A stretch of DNA of 64,000 nt from Pseudomonas bubulae (GCF_900618535.1 NZ_UYJA01000003.1:186001-250000), one strand, 5' to 3'; numbered from the stretch's first letter, positions 52,964-62,415 are shown. The notes: a model not told the origin generated them from the letters alone. Made by a program: numbers and translations.

Positions 52964-55060
52964 ATGTCACGTATTCACCAGACATTTGAATCATGGATGC
53001 GCATAGTGCTGGGCATGGCCTTGTTGAGCCTGGCCCTGCCGGTGATTGGCGCTTCCGGAACGCCTTTCAGGCTCGCAACACGCTTTGTCGATATCCAGCC
53101 TCTGCAACTGGATGCCCCGGAGCGGCAATGGCTGGCCAATCATGGAACGCTACGGGTTGGTATCGCCATCGGTGATTACGAACCGGTCGACATCACCGAC
53201 GACCGCAATAACTATCAGGGCATCAGCGCAGATTACCTGAGCATCGTTCGAGACACGTTGGGCGTGCCTGTTGATGTCCTGGGCTACAGGCGTCGTGATC
53301 AGGCCGTTGCAGAGCTGCTGGCCGGCAATATCGATATTCTGGCCAGCGCCAGCGGGTTTGAGCGAGGGATTGAAGGTGTAGCTTTTTCCCGGGAGTACAT
53401 GACTGATCGACTGGTTATCGTTTGTCGCTCATGTGAGGAAGAGCCGGTCAAAAACTTGGTCGGGAAAAAAATCGGCTTTATGGAGGGCTACGTCGATATT
53501 CATACCGCCCAGGCGTTTTACCCTGACAGTGAAATCACCACCATCAGTGACCTGCATAATGCAATGGACGCGCTGGTTGAGGGGGATATCGACGGGTTTA
53601 TCGGCAATGAACTTATCGTGCAGTCATTCAAAAGTGTCCGGCCTCATTCGGGGGTGCGCATTATCGGTGATAGCGCCTTGCCATCCTCCGGTTTTGCATT
53701 TGCTACACGCCTCTCTGACCCCGAACTTGGGTTGCTGATCAACCGCGCGCTGGGCAGCCTTGATGACAATACATCGCGCATGGTGCTTTCACGCTGGATC
53801 ATCGGGCTTGAAGGGCACGCTGTTCAATCGCATATCAACCTGCTGCCTGGCGAGCTTGAGTGGATCCAGCGCAATCCGGTTGTAGCCCTGGCGACCCAGC
53901 AGTTCCCCTTGTACGCATTCAAGACCGGGGACGGTCGTTGGGTAGGGCTGAGTGTGGATATTCTGGCGCGAATTTCTCGCATGACCGGGCTGCAGTTTGT
54001 ACATAAAGAAGCGTTTTCAACGGTACAAATCCTCGACATGCTCAAAAGTGGCGAGGCACTGATGAACTCAAGCCTCTCCAGAAGTCGTGAGCGCAAAGCT
54101 TTTTTGAACTTCACCTATTCCTACGGTGGGGCACCCTGGGTGTTTGTTGTACGAGTCAATGATTCCCGGCTGGGTTCATTGGACGAACTGGCCGGCAAGG
54201 TTCTGGCGCTTCCAGCCAGGCATGCCCTCGAAGACTTGATTCGACGTGAATACCCCGCAATCACCTTGCATCTGGTTGATACCTACGCCCAGGCACGTCA
54301 CGCGGTCGCCAATGGCGAGGCAGATGCGACGATACAAACAGAGACACAGGCTCATCTTTACCCACCGGGGCGCCTCAAGGTCGGACGCAGTGTTGACGGG
54401 CAATGGGCTGCCGCCAGCTTTTCGGTCCCTGTTCTATACCCGGAGCTTTTCAGCATCATGAACAAGGCGTTGGAAGCCATGCCCATGGCCGAGATTCGGG
54501 CGCTGAGAACCAAGTGGCTGGGGGGGGTGGGCAAACCGCTGATCATCGAGAGTGGCCTGTATCACTCAGCCCGTCTTTATTGGGCGATAGCGGTCTTGAT
54601 TGCGGCCGGGCTTATGTTGTTTGTGTACAACTGGTTTCTGCGCAGGCAACTGATTATTGCGCGTCAATCCGAGAAAACCCTGAATGAGCAGTTGGGGCTC
54701 AGTCACCGCTTTCTGGATGGCATTCCCAGCCCGATTTTCGTGGTTGGCCTGGAGGGAGAGCTGATTACCTGCAATCAAAGCTATGAGCAGCGTTTATCTG
54801 TCCAGTTGGGACGGATTCGCGGGTTGAAGGTGACTGATGTTGATTTGTTTTCGAAGGAGCTGGCCGAGAAGCTCCAGCGGGAAATAATGCGCATGATTCA
54901 AAGCCGCAAACCCTGTTACCAAAAACGTTGGGTGGAGTTTAAGTCCGGAGGCATGGAAATCTATCAGTGGGTTGTTCCGTTTTATTCAGAGACTGGGCGT
55001 CTGGAGGGGCTGGTAGGAGGATGGTTCGACAAATCTGAAGCTAAAAAGTGGGATCAGTAA
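52964..55060 (+). CDS. BvgS-like periplasmic sensor ending after its PAS domain (no kinase)
   Basis: 698 residues. A signal/first helix (residues about 14-30) leads to two tandem periplasmic solute-binding domains (about 57-275 and 295-525), a membrane helix near 538-560 and a PAS domain (about 585-690) with FLDGIPSPIFVVGLEGELIT. The gene stops right after GGWFDKSEAKKWDQ, the place where hybrid kinases of the BvgS/RocS type run into the HisKA helix. No kinase, receiver or Hpt domain is present, and none can be read in any frame downstream. Start ATG 52964 has AAGGA upstream; a codon at 52901 is an alternative. Function as a ligand sensor is inferred; the output is unknown. Confidence 0.85.
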   Translation: MSRIHQTFESWMRIVLGMALLSLALPVIGASGTPFRLATRFVDIQPLQLDAPERQWLANHGTLRVGIAIGDYEPVDITDDRNNYQGISADYLSIVRDTLGVPVDVLGYRRRDQAVAELLAGNIDILASASGFERGIEGVAFSREYMTDRLVIVCRSCEEEPVKNLVGKKIGFMEGYVDIHTAQAFYPDSEITTISDLHNAMDALVEGDIDGFIGNELIVQSFKSVRPHSGVRIIGDSALPSSGFAFATRLSDPELGLLINRALGSLDDNTSRMVLSRWIIGLEGHAVQSHINLLPGELEWIQRNPVVALATQQFPLYAFKTGDGRWVGLSVDILARISRMTGLQFVHKEAFSTVQILDMLKSGEALMNSSLSRSRERKAFLNFTYSYGGAPWVFVVRVNDSRLGSLDELAGKVLALPARHALEDLIRREYPAITLHLVDTYAQARHAVANGEADATIQTETQAHLYPPGRLKVGRSVDGQWAAASFSVPVLYPELFSIMNKALEAMPMAEIRALRTKWLGGVGKPLIIESGLYHSARLYWAIAVLIAAGLMLFVYNWFLRRQLIIARQSEKTLNEQLGLSHRFLDGIPSPIFVVGLEGELITCNQSYEQRLSVQLGRIRGLKVTDVDLFSKELAEKLQREIMRMIQSRKPCYQKRWVEFKSGGMEIYQWVVPFYSETGRLEGLVGGWFDKSEAKKWDQ

Positions 55061-55191
55061 GCTGGTTTGATCCAGTAAATGAAAGGCGTTGTGGATTCCT
55101 ATGGTATTTACAGATATGTCCTATGTGTATTGAGTGTTGAGCCCACTAAGGTTTACCTCCTCTGTAGCGCTAGGTTTATGCCTGAAGGCCC

Positions 55192-55611
55192 ATGATGCGA
55201 TCTTTGAAAGTATTGATTCTTGAAGACAACCCGTTTCAATTAATGGTGTTGCATCAGATGTTGAACGCCTTCCGCATTTTTGACGTGTTGACGGCCGAAA
55301 GCGTTGATTGCGCCCGCGAGTCCTTGCTCAGGCGCGGTGCCATAGACGTGGCCATTTGTGATTTGTATATGGAAGGGGCATCAGGGCAGGAGCTGATCAG
55401 CGAGTTGGCCCTTGAACGCAAAGCTGCAGCGTTGATCATTTTGAGTGCTGCTGCACCTCCGGTGGTCGAGAGGGCGGCCAGAGTGGCCCGCAGTCAAGGT
55501 CTCAGGGTGCTGGGGTGTCTGTCAAAACCCGTGACCATAGGGGCGCTGGGGCAATTGTTGGGCGCCTTCGAGCTACAGCAGATAAGTGCTGATGGCGCGA
55601 ATGCAGATTAA
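55192..55611 (+). CDS. Orphan response-regulator receiver protein
   Basis: 139 residues, a single receiver domain with nothing attached. Conserved positions: E11-D12 (ILEDNPFQ), phospho-acceptor D57 (ICDLYMEG), the switch Ser in ILSAAAP and Lys112 (LSKPVT). It resembles the receiver of the RocR/BvgA-linked family, without the EAL or HTH output. It lies 131 bases behind the kinase-less sensor, in the same direction. It probably needs a kinase from elsewhere. Two start codons (55192 and 55195) are equally possible. Confidence 0.85.
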   Translation: MMRSLKVLILEDNPFQLMVLHQMLNAFRIFDVLTAESVDCARESLLRRGAIDVAICDLYMEGASGQELISELALERKAAALIILSAAAPPVVERAARVARSQGLRVLGCLSKPVTIGALGQLLGAFELQQISADGANAD

Positions 55612-55727
55612 TTGCCAGTACCGGGGGAACTTCCAGCAGGTTTGGTTTGTCAGATTTTTCATCAGCAGGAGCAAGTTTATTGCTCCGATACTTGTAGCCT
55701 GTTGAGCGGGTTATCATGACCCTGTTA

Positions 55728-55764
55728 AACCCCGAGCAGCCTCCCCACTGCTCGGGGTTTTTTT
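55728..55764. terminator. Bidirectional terminator after the receiver gene
   Basis: Stem AACCCCGAGCAG / CTGCTCGGGGTT (12 bp) with an 8-base loop and a run of T; A/T symmetry allows it to serve the converging gene also. Confidence 0.9.
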
Positions 55765-55775
55765 ATGCGTACGTG

Positions 55776-56588
55776 TCATTGCTCATCCAGGTAAGACAGG
55801 GATGGCGAACCCAATGTGGTGAGTATCGAATTGACCCTGCGAATGACCTCACGTCCTTGCGCAGTGTCCGAGCAGCCAACGTAAATCGACTGATATTCCG
55901 GGGCGCCCTGGATCGGATAAAACAGCAGTTCGTCGGATGACAAACCTTGCTGACTGGCCTTGGCCTGGATTTCTGGCCAGTAGCCCAATAGCGTCGGCAT
56001 ACGGCCTGCATGTTGCATTTGCAGCAGGCTGCCCAACGGATCGTTACCGTAATGCATGACAATCTGGCCTGGCGGGCTCAGCTTCAGCTGGCTATCAATC
56101 AATACTCCGTAGCTGCGTTTGGCAATGACTCCAAGCTTGAGGGTTTGCGCCTTGAGCAGCCCCGGCAGGTCTACCTTGTCGTCATGGACAAAGGGTTCGA
56201 TCAAATGCTGATTCTCACGCAGTATGGCCATGCCATTGCTGTGCATGATCGCAACGGGCTCGGAGTAAACGATCGAGAGGGCGCGGGCGGGATTCCAGAT
56301 CAGCGCCGGATCGCAGGTCAGCGAGGGTTCTTCAAGCATCTGCAGGGCCCGAGCCCGGTTAACCCGCATTATCACGTGCTGGTATTGCGGCATGCCTGCG
56401 ATCAGGGCTGGCATCACCTGGTCGACTATCCCCTTACCTTTTTGCGGGCCATGAAACACCGTTAACGGTGGCAGGTCGCGCAACAACCAGATGAGTGTGG
56501 GTGCTGCCTGACTGCCAGGGGCCCAGGCCAGAAACAATGCGGTGATCAGGCCTGCCCAAAGTCTTCGCAAGGTCGAACGCTGGGTCAT
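55776..56588 (-). CDS. Periplasmic binding-like protein, TIGR02285 type
   Basis: 270 residues. Signal peptide to about residue 28 (APGSQA), then a solute-binding type-3-like fold: LIWLLRDLPPLTVFHGPQKG at the start, RALSIVYSEPVAIMHSN, LKLGVIAKRSYG and DELLFYPIQGAPEYQSIYVGCS towards the end. No transporter genes are near. It converges on the receiver gene and shares a terminator with it. I assign it to the TIGR02285 family from the spacing of these segments; the ligand is unknown. Confidence 0.75.
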   Translation of the reverse strand: MTQRSTLRRLWAGLITALFLAWAPGSQAAPTLIWLLRDLPPLTVFHGPQKGKGIVDQVMPALIAGMPQYQHVIMRVNRARALQMLEEPSLTCDPALIWNPARALSIVYSEPVAIMHSNGMAILRENQHLIEPFVHDDKVDLPGLLKAQTLKLGVIAKRSYGVLIDSQLKLSPPGQIVMHYGNDPLGSLLQMQHAGRMPTLLGYWPEIQAKASQQGLSSDELLFYPIQGAPEYQSIYVGCSDTAQGREVIRRVNSILTTLGSPSLSYLDEQ

Positions 56589-56631
56589 GCTGCTGATCTC
56601 CTTGGGTGGCCACTAAAAATGGGCAACACGC

Positions 56632-57831
56632 CTAGATGGCGCCCGCTTGCTTGAGGTTGGCGATTGCTGCAGCGTCGTAACCCAGGTCGTTCAACACCTC
56701 GATGTTATGTGCACCCAGTTCGGGGCCTACCCAATCTGCCGTTCCCGGAGTATCGGAGAGCCTTGGCACGATACCGGGCATCTTGAAGTCTTTACCGTCA
56801 GGCAGTTTGGCCTGCAGGAACATTTCACGGGCCAGAAACTGTGGATCGCTGAACATGTCTTCTGCCGAGAAAATACGGCTGGCAGGCACCTGCGCTGCGC
56901 CCAGTTGTTCAAGTACCGTGGCCAGCGGCAGCGAGCCGACCCAGCGGTCAATCACGCCATACAGTTCGTCACGGCGTGCGTCACGACCATCGTTGTGTGC
57001 AAGCTCCGGGTCGTTGGCCAGATCGTCGCGCCCGATAATCTGCATAAAGCGCTTGAAAATGGCGTCGCCATTGGCGCCGATCTGTACGTGCTTGCCGTCC
57101 AGGCTGGTATGGATGGAAGAGGGCGTAATACCCGGCATGATATTGCCGGTACGTTCACGGATGAAACCGAACACATCGAACTCGGGCACCATGCTTTCCA
57201 TCATGGCAAAAATCGCTTCGTAGAGCGCCACGTCTACCACCTGGCCCTGGCCGCCGTTGACCTCGCGATGACGCAAAGCCATAAGGGCACCGATCACACC
57301 CCACAGCGCGGCAATCGAGTCGCCAATCGAGATGCCTGTGCGCACTGGCGGACGATCTTCGAAACCGGTGATATAACGCAGCCCGCCCATGGATTCGCCG
57401 ACCGCACCAAACCCCGGCTGATCTTTCATCGGGCCGGTCTGGCCAAAGCCGGACAGGCGCACCATCACCAGCTTGGGGTTCAGTGCATGCAGCACATCCC
57501 AACCCAGTCCGAGTTTCTCCAGAACCCCGGGGCGAAAGTTTTCGATCAGAATATCGGCGTCTGTCAGCAGCTCCTTGAGAATGCTCAGACCGTCGGGGTG
57601 TTTTAGATTCAGGGTCAGGGATTTTTTGTTGCGCGCCTGGACGAACCACCATAGCGATGTGCCTTCATACAGCTTGCGCCATTTTCGCAGCGGGTCGCCG
57701 CCGTCAGGAGATTCGACCTTGATCACCTGGGCGCCAAACTCGGCGCAAATGCGCGATGCAAATGGCCCGGCGATCAGGGTACCCAATTCAACAACTTTAA
57801 GGCCTGAAAGGGGTTTGGTGGCGAGCGGCAT
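56632..57831 (-). CDS. CoA-transferase family III (CaiB/BaiF)
   Basis: 399 residues. Class III CoA-transferase: LKVVELGTLIAGPFASRICAEFGA at the N terminus, the active-site Asp region KSLTLNLKHPDG and PGFGAVGESMGGLRYITGFEDRPP with the conserved substrate loop. These enzymes move CoA between organic acids; the substrate pair is not readable (formyl-, succinyl- or glutaryl-CoA are common). Start ATG 57831 has a GGAT site; the frame extends upstream to 57912 without one. Confidence 0.9.
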   Translation of the reverse strand: MPLATKPLSGLKVVELGTLIAGPFASRICAEFGAQVIKVESPDGGDPLRKWRKLYEGTSLWWFVQARNKKSLTLNLKHPDGLSILKELLTDADILIENFRPGVLEKLGLGWDVLHALNPKLVMVRLSGFGQTGPMKDQPGFGAVGESMGGLRYITGFEDRPPVRTGISIGDSIAALWGVIGALMALRHREVNGGQGQVVDVALYEAIFAMMESMVPEFDVFGFIRERTGNIMPGITPSSIHTSLDGKHVQIGANGDAIFKRFMQIIGRDDLANDPELAHNDGRDARRDELYGVIDRWVGSLPLATVLEQLGAAQVPASRIFSAEDMFSDPQFLAREMFLQAKLPDGKDFKMPGIVPRLSDTPGTADWVGPELGAHNIEVLNDLGYDAAAIANLKQAGAI

Positions 57832-57965
57832 GTGGAATCCTTGTCCAAGGGCGAGCGAGTACAGCCTTTTAACATAGCTGGCGGCTGGCAAGAAGCTGGC
57901 CGATTCGTTCAATCACGGTGTATCGGTTAGACTTGTCGCCTTTCTCCGTATCAAGAAGCCCGTTC

Positions 57966-58508
57966 ATGGCACAGCCGTCCACGACCTACAAGTTTGAACT
58001 CAACCTTACCGATCTCGATCGCGGGGTCTATGAAAGCGTCAAGCAGACCATCGCCCGCCACCCTTCGGAGACCGAAGAACGCATGACTGTGCGCCTTCTG
58101 GCCTACGCTTTTTGGTACAACGAGCAGCTGTCTTTTGGTCGAGGCCTGTCAGATGTAGACGAACCGGCCCTGTGGGAAAAAAGCCTGGATGACCGTGTTC
58201 TGCACTGGATCGAAGTCGGACAGCCCGATGCCGACCGTCTGACCTGGTGCTCGCGCCGTACCGAGCGCACCAGCCTGCTGGCGTATGGCAGCTTGCGTGT
58301 GTGGGAAGGGAAGGTGATTCCTGCAATCAAGAACCTGAAGAACGTCAATATCGCAGCCGTTCCGCAAGAGATTCTTGAGGTGCTGGCCAAAGATATGCCA
58401 CGGGTTATCAAGTGGGACGTGATGATCAGCGAGGGTACGATTTTCGTGACAGATGATCGCGGCCAGCACGAAGTGCAACTGCAGTGGCTGCAAGGCGAAC
58501 GCGGCTAA
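57966..58508 (+). CDS. YaeQ family protein
   Basis: 180 residues. A conserved gammaproteobacterial family with a PD-(D/E)XK nuclease-like fold: TYKFELNLTDLDRGVYES at the N terminus, ERMTVRLLAYAFWYNEQLSFGRGL, and WIEVGQPDADRLTWCSR, the part with the nuclease-like acidic and basic residues. Function unknown. Start ATG 57966 (MAQPSTTYKF) follows the family. Confidence 0.92.
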   Translation: MAQPSTTYKFELNLTDLDRGVYESVKQTIARHPSETEERMTVRLLAYAFWYNEQLSFGRGLSDVDEPALWEKSLDDRVLHWIEVGQPDADRLTWCSRRTERTSLLAYGSLRVWEGKVIPAIKNLKNVNIAAVPQEILEVLAKDMPRVIKWDVMISEGTIFVTDDRGQHEVQLQWLQGERG

Positions 58509-58549
58509 GTTCCAACCCTTTTTTACGCTTAGAGACTCTTCACCTGCTT

Positions 58550-60259
58550 ATGCGCATCGAACCTCGTCCATTGCCTGAACCCCTGCCTTTTCTGGGCGAA
58601 ATGCCAACCCTGCTGACCCGCCTTTACGCCGCACGGGGTGTGCAGTCGCAAGCTGAGCTGGACAAAAGCCTGGCGCGGTTGATCCCGTATCAGCAGCTTA
58701 AGGGCATTGATTCAGCGGTGGACTTGCTGGTGGTCGCGCTTGAGCAGCGCCAGCGCATCCTGATCGTCGGCGACTTTGACGCCGACGGCGCCACAGCCAG
58801 CACCGTGGGCATGCTGGGTCTGCGCCTGCTGGGGGCGGCCCATGTCGATTACCTGGTGCCTAACCGCTTCGAATATGGCTACGGCTTGACCCCGGAAATC
58901 GTCGAAGTTGCGCTGACCCGTACGCCGCAGCTGTTGATCACGGTCGATAACGGAATTTCCAGTATCGAAGGTGTGGCCGCAGCCAAAAAAGCTGGTTTGA
59001 GCGTGCTGGTTACCGACCACCACTTGCCGGGCAGTGAATTGCCGGCCGCGGATGCCATCGTCAACCCCAACCAGCCCGGCTGCGAGTTCCCGAGCAAGGC
59101 GCTGGCGGGGGTAGGGGTGATCTTCTATGTGCTGATCGCCTTGCGGGCGCGCTTGAACAGCCTGGGCTGGTACCAGGACAGCAAGGCGCCGAATATCGCC
59201 GAGTTGCTGGATCTGGTGGCGCTGGGCAGCGTCGCGGACGTGGTGCCGCTGGATGCGAACAACCGCATCCTGGTACACCAGGGGCTTGAGCGCATCCGTG
59301 CCGGGCGTGCCCGGCCCGGGCTCAAGGCTATTCTGGAAGTGGCCAAGCGTGACCATGCGAAAATTACCTCCACCGACCTGGGTTTTATCCTCGGGCCGCG
59401 CCTGAATGCCGCCGGGCGCCTGGACGACATGAGCCTGGGTATCGAATGCCTGCTCACCGATGACGCCAATGCCGCACGGGAAATGGCTGCGCAACTGGAC
59501 GAAATGAACCAGGACCGCAAATCCATCGAGCAGGGCATGCAACGTGAAGCGCTGGCCCAGCTCAAGGATCTGACCATCGACAGCATGCCGTTTGGCCTGT
59601 GCCTGTTCGACCCCGAGTGGCATCAGGGGGTGATCGGAATTCTGGCTTCGCGGCTCAAGGAGCGTTACTTCCGCCCGACTTTTGCCTTTGCCGATGCCGG
59701 GGATGGCATGCTCAAGGGCTCCGGCCGATCGGTACCGGGCTTTCATATTCGTGATGCACTGAGTGTGGTGGCTGCACAGCATCCGGACTTGATCAGCAAA
59801 TACGGTGGCCATGCCATGGCGGCCGGGCTGACTTTGCCTGAGGCTAACTTCCCGCTGTTCTGTGAGGCCTTTGATGCTGAAGTGCGGCGTCAATTGCGTG
59901 AAGAAGACCTGACCGGGCGCATGCTGTCTGACGGCAGCCTGGCAGTGGAAGAGTTTCACCTGGAGCTGGCGCGTGCCCTGCGCAATGCCGGGCCATGGGG
60001 GCAGCACTTTCCCGAACCGCTGTTCCACGGGGTATTCCAGTTGGTGGAGCAACGCATCGTGGGGGAGCGGCATTTGAAAGTCGTGCTCAAGACCGAATGC
60101 GGCAGCGTAAAGCTCGACGGCATTGCTTTCGGGATCGACCGCGAAGTGTGGCCGAACCCGACCATTCGCTGGGTGGAACTGGCCTACAAGCTTGACCTCA
60201 ACGAATTTCGCGGCAACGAAACCGTACAGTTGATGATTGCCCATATCGAGCCGCGCTAA
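58550..60259 (+). CDS. recJ: Single-stranded-DNA exonuclease RecJ
   Basis: 5'-3' exonuclease on single-stranded DNA, in RecFOR recombination, mismatch and base-excision repair. 569 residues of the DHH superfamily: VGDFDADGATAS (DxD) near residue 78, the DHH motif VTDHHLPGSEL near 158, and GGHAMAAGLTLPE of the DHHA1 domain near 423. Start ATG 58550 fits the family. It follows the YaeQ gene, the usual position downstream of hom-thrC in Pseudomonas. Confidence 0.97.
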   Translation: MRIEPRPLPEPLPFLGEMPTLLTRLYAARGVQSQAELDKSLARLIPYQQLKGIDSAVDLLVVALEQRQRILIVGDFDADGATASTVGMLGLRLLGAAHVDYLVPNRFEYGYGLTPEIVEVALTRTPQLLITVDNGISSIEGVAAAKKAGLSVLVTDHHLPGSELPAADAIVNPNQPGCEFPSKALAGVGVIFYVLIALRARLNSLGWYQDSKAPNIAELLDLVALGSVADVVPLDANNRILVHQGLERIRAGRARPGLKAILEVAKRDHAKITSTDLGFILGPRLNAAGRLDDMSLGIECLLTDDANAAREMAAQLDEMNQDRKSIEQGMQREALAQLKDLTIDSMPFGLCLFDPEWHQGVIGILASRLKERYFRPTFAFADAGDGMLKGSGRSVPGFHIRDALSVVAAQHPDLISKYGGHAMAAGLTLPEANFPLFCEAFDAEVRRQLREEDLTGRMLSDGSLAVEEFHLELARALRNAGPWGQHFPEPLFHGVFQLVEQRIVGERHLKVVLKTECGSVKLDGIAFGIDREVWPNPTIRWVELAYKLDLNEFRGNETVQLMIAHIEPR

Positions 60260-60272
60260 TCCGCCAATCCCC

Positions 60273-60358
60273 TGTGGGAGCGGGCTTGCTCGCGATGCTA
60301 TCACTGCGGTTGGCCTGACAGGCCGCGGTGCCCGCATCCCGAGCAAGCCCGCTCCCAC
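60273..60358. repeat. REP pair after recJ
   Basis: TGTGGGAGCGGGCTTGCTCG (60273-) faces GAGCAAGCCCGCTCCCAC (ending near 60358), about 45 bases between, two mismatches. Confidence 0.85.
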
Positions 60359-60464
60359 CAAAACCACCACGTCCCGTTGCGATATGAACTCCCCCTCATC
60401 CAGTGTTGTCGACTAGGCTCTTCAGAAGTACTTGGAGCCTGCCCACTGGAATTAGAGGTGACCC

Positions 60465-61571
60465 ATGAGTCTGCTGCTCGAACCCTATACCCTGCGCCAA
60501 CTGACCCTTCTTAACCGCATTGCGGTCTCGCCAATGTGCCAGTACTCCAGCGTCGATGGGCTGGCAAATGACTGGCACCTGGTCCACCTGGGCAGCCGTG
60601 CCGTTGGCGGCGCCGGGCTGATTTTTACCGAAGCCACTGCCGTCACCCCCGAAGGCCGTATCACTGCCCAGGATCTGGGCCTGTGGAACGACGAGCAGAT
60701 TGAACCCCTGCAACGCATCACCCGCTTTATTCGCGCCCAGGGCGCTGTAGCCGGCATCCAGCTGGCCCATGCCGGGCGTAAGGCCAGCACCCACCGCCCC
60801 TGGTTGGGCAAGCATGGCAGCGTCAAGGTGGAGGAGGGCGGCTGGGTGCCTGTCGGGCCGTCACCCATTGCCTTCGACCCACAGCACACTGCGCCAGTGC
60901 AACTGGACGAGATCCAGATCAATGAGGTTATCCAGGCGTTCGTGGCTGCCGCCAAGCGAGCGCTGGAGGCTGGCTTCTCGGTGGTTGAAGTACATGCTGC
61001 TCATGGTTACTTGTTGCATCAATTTCTTTCACCGTTGAGCAACCAGCGACGTGACCAATACGGCGGTTCGTTCGAGAATCGCATCCGTCTGGTGTTGGAA
61101 GTCACCGAGGCCGTGCGCGGTGTATGGCCGCAGGAGCTACCGCTGTTTGTGCGGGTCTCGGCCACCGACTGGGTGGAAGACGGCTGGAACCCTGACGAAA
61201 CCGTCGAACTGGCACGACGCCTCAAGGCATTGGGCGTGGACCTGATCGACGTGTCTTCGGGCGGTACCGCAGCCAATGCCGAGATTCCGGTGGGGCCAGG
61301 CTACCAGACCCGTTTTGCCGAGCGCGTGCGCAAGGAGGCCTGCATTGCCACCGGTACGGTGGGCATGATCACCGAACCGGCCCAGGCCGAGCATATTTTG
61401 CGTACCGGGCAGGCCAACCTGATCCTGCTGGCGCGTGAACTGTTGCGTGACCCGTATTGGCCGTTGCATGCAGACGATGACCTGGGCGGTAAAAAGGCCA
61501 TCTGGCCAGCCCAGTACCAGCGCGCGACCCATCGCGACCAACCGATTCATGAGTCCGACCTGCGCGACTGA
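60465..61571 (+). CDS. Old Yellow Enzyme, YqjM/XenA-like NADH:flavin oxidoreductase
   Basis: FMN enzyme that reduces activated C=C bonds of enones or nitro compounds. 368 residues, TIM barrel: the flavin-tuning Cys in VSPMCQYSS near residue 25, the substrate His pair in EVHAAHGYLLHQFLSP near 176, YGGSFENRIRLVLEV and the final FMN phosphate loop GTVGMITEP/ANLILLARELLRDP. This makes it the thermophilic-like class (YqjM). Physiological substrate unknown. Confidence 0.93.
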   Translation: MSLLLEPYTLRQLTLLNRIAVSPMCQYSSVDGLANDWHLVHLGSRAVGGAGLIFTEATAVTPEGRITAQDLGLWNDEQIEPLQRITRFIRAQGAVAGIQLAHAGRKASTHRPWLGKHGSVKVEEGGWVPVGPSPIAFDPQHTAPVQLDEIQINEVIQAFVAAAKRALEAGFSVVEVHAAHGYLLHQFLSPLSNQRRDQYGGSFENRIRLVLEVTEAVRGVWPQELPLFVRVSATDWVEDGWNPDETVELARRLKALGVDLIDVSSGGTAANAEIPVGPGYQTRFAERVRKEACIATGTVGMITEPAQAEHILRTGQANLILLARELLRDPYWPLHADDDLGGKKAIWPAQYQRATHRDQPIHESDLRD

Positions 61572-61592
61572 TAGCCAGTGCTCTTTACGATA

Positions 61593-61614
61593 AACCTGCC
61601 TGCGGGCGGGTTTT
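61593..61614 (+). terminator. Terminator after the Old Yellow Enzyme gene
   Basis: Stem AACCTGCC / GGCGGGTT (8 pairs, one G-T) with a TGCG loop and four T. Confidence 0.8.
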
Positions 61615-61649
61615 CTGGCGCCCCCTGACCCTGTTAAGAGAGGATGCTT

Positions 61650-62357
61650 ATGAGTTTGCTCGACCAACTGCTTAAATCCGGCCAACAGATGCTGGCGAAA
61701 AAAACCGGCGCCCAAGGCAGCGCCTCCCGTGACGATAAAGGCGGCCTGGGTGACCTGCTCGGGTCTGGTGGCCTGGGCGGCCTGCTTTCCGGCGCGGGTG
61801 GCGGCGCTCTGGCAGCCAGTGCCCTGGGGCTGCTGCTGGGCAACAAGAGTGCGCGCAAGTACGGTGGTCAGGCACTGACCTATGGCGGCCTTGCCGCCCT
61901 GGGCGTTCTGGCCTACAAGGCCTACGGCAACTGGCAGGCCAATCAGGGCACGGCACCGCAGACCGAGCCGCAAACCATTGACCGTGTTCCGGCGCCGCAA
62001 GTGGAGCAACACAGCCAGGCGATCCTCAAGGCCCTGGTGGCTGCTGCCAAGGCTGATGGGCATGTGGATGAGCGTGAGCGCCAACTGATCGATGGCGAGT
62101 TGAACAAACTCAATGGCGACCCTGCATTGCGCCAATGGCTGCAAGCTGAACTGAACAAGCCGCTGGACCCGGCAGAGGTTGCCAGAGCTGCCAGCACCCC
62201 GGAAATCGCGGCCGAAATGTATATCGCCAGCCTGATTCTGGTGGATGAAGAACATTTCATGGAGCGCGCCTATCTGGAAGAGCTGGCCAAACAGCTCAAG
62301 CTCGACCCGGGGCTCAAGATCGAGCTGGAAGCCCAGGTCAAGCAGGCGCAGGGCTAG
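61650..62357 (+). CDS. DUF533 / TerB-like protein
   Basis: 235 residues. Gly/Ala-rich, probably membrane-associated, N-terminal half (GLGGLLSGAGGGALAASALGLLLG, residues about 37-62) with a second hydrophobic stretch (LTYGGLAALGVLAYKAYG), then a C-terminal helical bundle similar to tellurite-resistance TerB (ILKALVAAAKADGHVDERERQLI). A linker rich in Pro/Gln lies between. Start ATG 61650 has AGAGG; ATG 61644 is two codons upstream. Function unknown. Confidence 0.82.
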   Translation: MSLLDQLLKSGQQMLAKKTGAQGSASRDDKGGLGDLLGSGGLGGLLSGAGGGALAASALGLLLGNKSARKYGGQALTYGGLAALGVLAYKAYGNWQANQGTAPQTEPQTIDRVPAPQVEQHSQAILKALVAAAKADGHVDERERQLIDGELNKLNGDPALRQWLQAELNKPLDPAEVARAASTPEIAAEMYIASLILVDEEHFMERAYLEELAKQLKLDPGLKIELEAQVKQAQG

Positions 62358-62363
62358 CGCACT

Positions 62364-62394
62364 CTGTGGGGCGAGCCTGCATCACGATGCAGGC
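62364..62394. repeat. Degenerate single REP half
   Basis: CTGTGGGGCGAGCCTGCAT with an immediate inner palindrome GCCTGCAT-CACG-ATGCAGGC. Only one arm of the usual pair is recognisable, so it is probably a decayed copy. Confidence 0.5.
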
Positions 62395-62415
62395 GCCGCA
62401 ACATGCTTGTTTTAG

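Noticed and set aside
55061..55191. Hidden histidine-kinase remains after the truncated sensor
   Set aside because: All frames of the 131-base spacer lack HisKA or HATPase patterns, so a simple frameshift does not explain the missing kinase.
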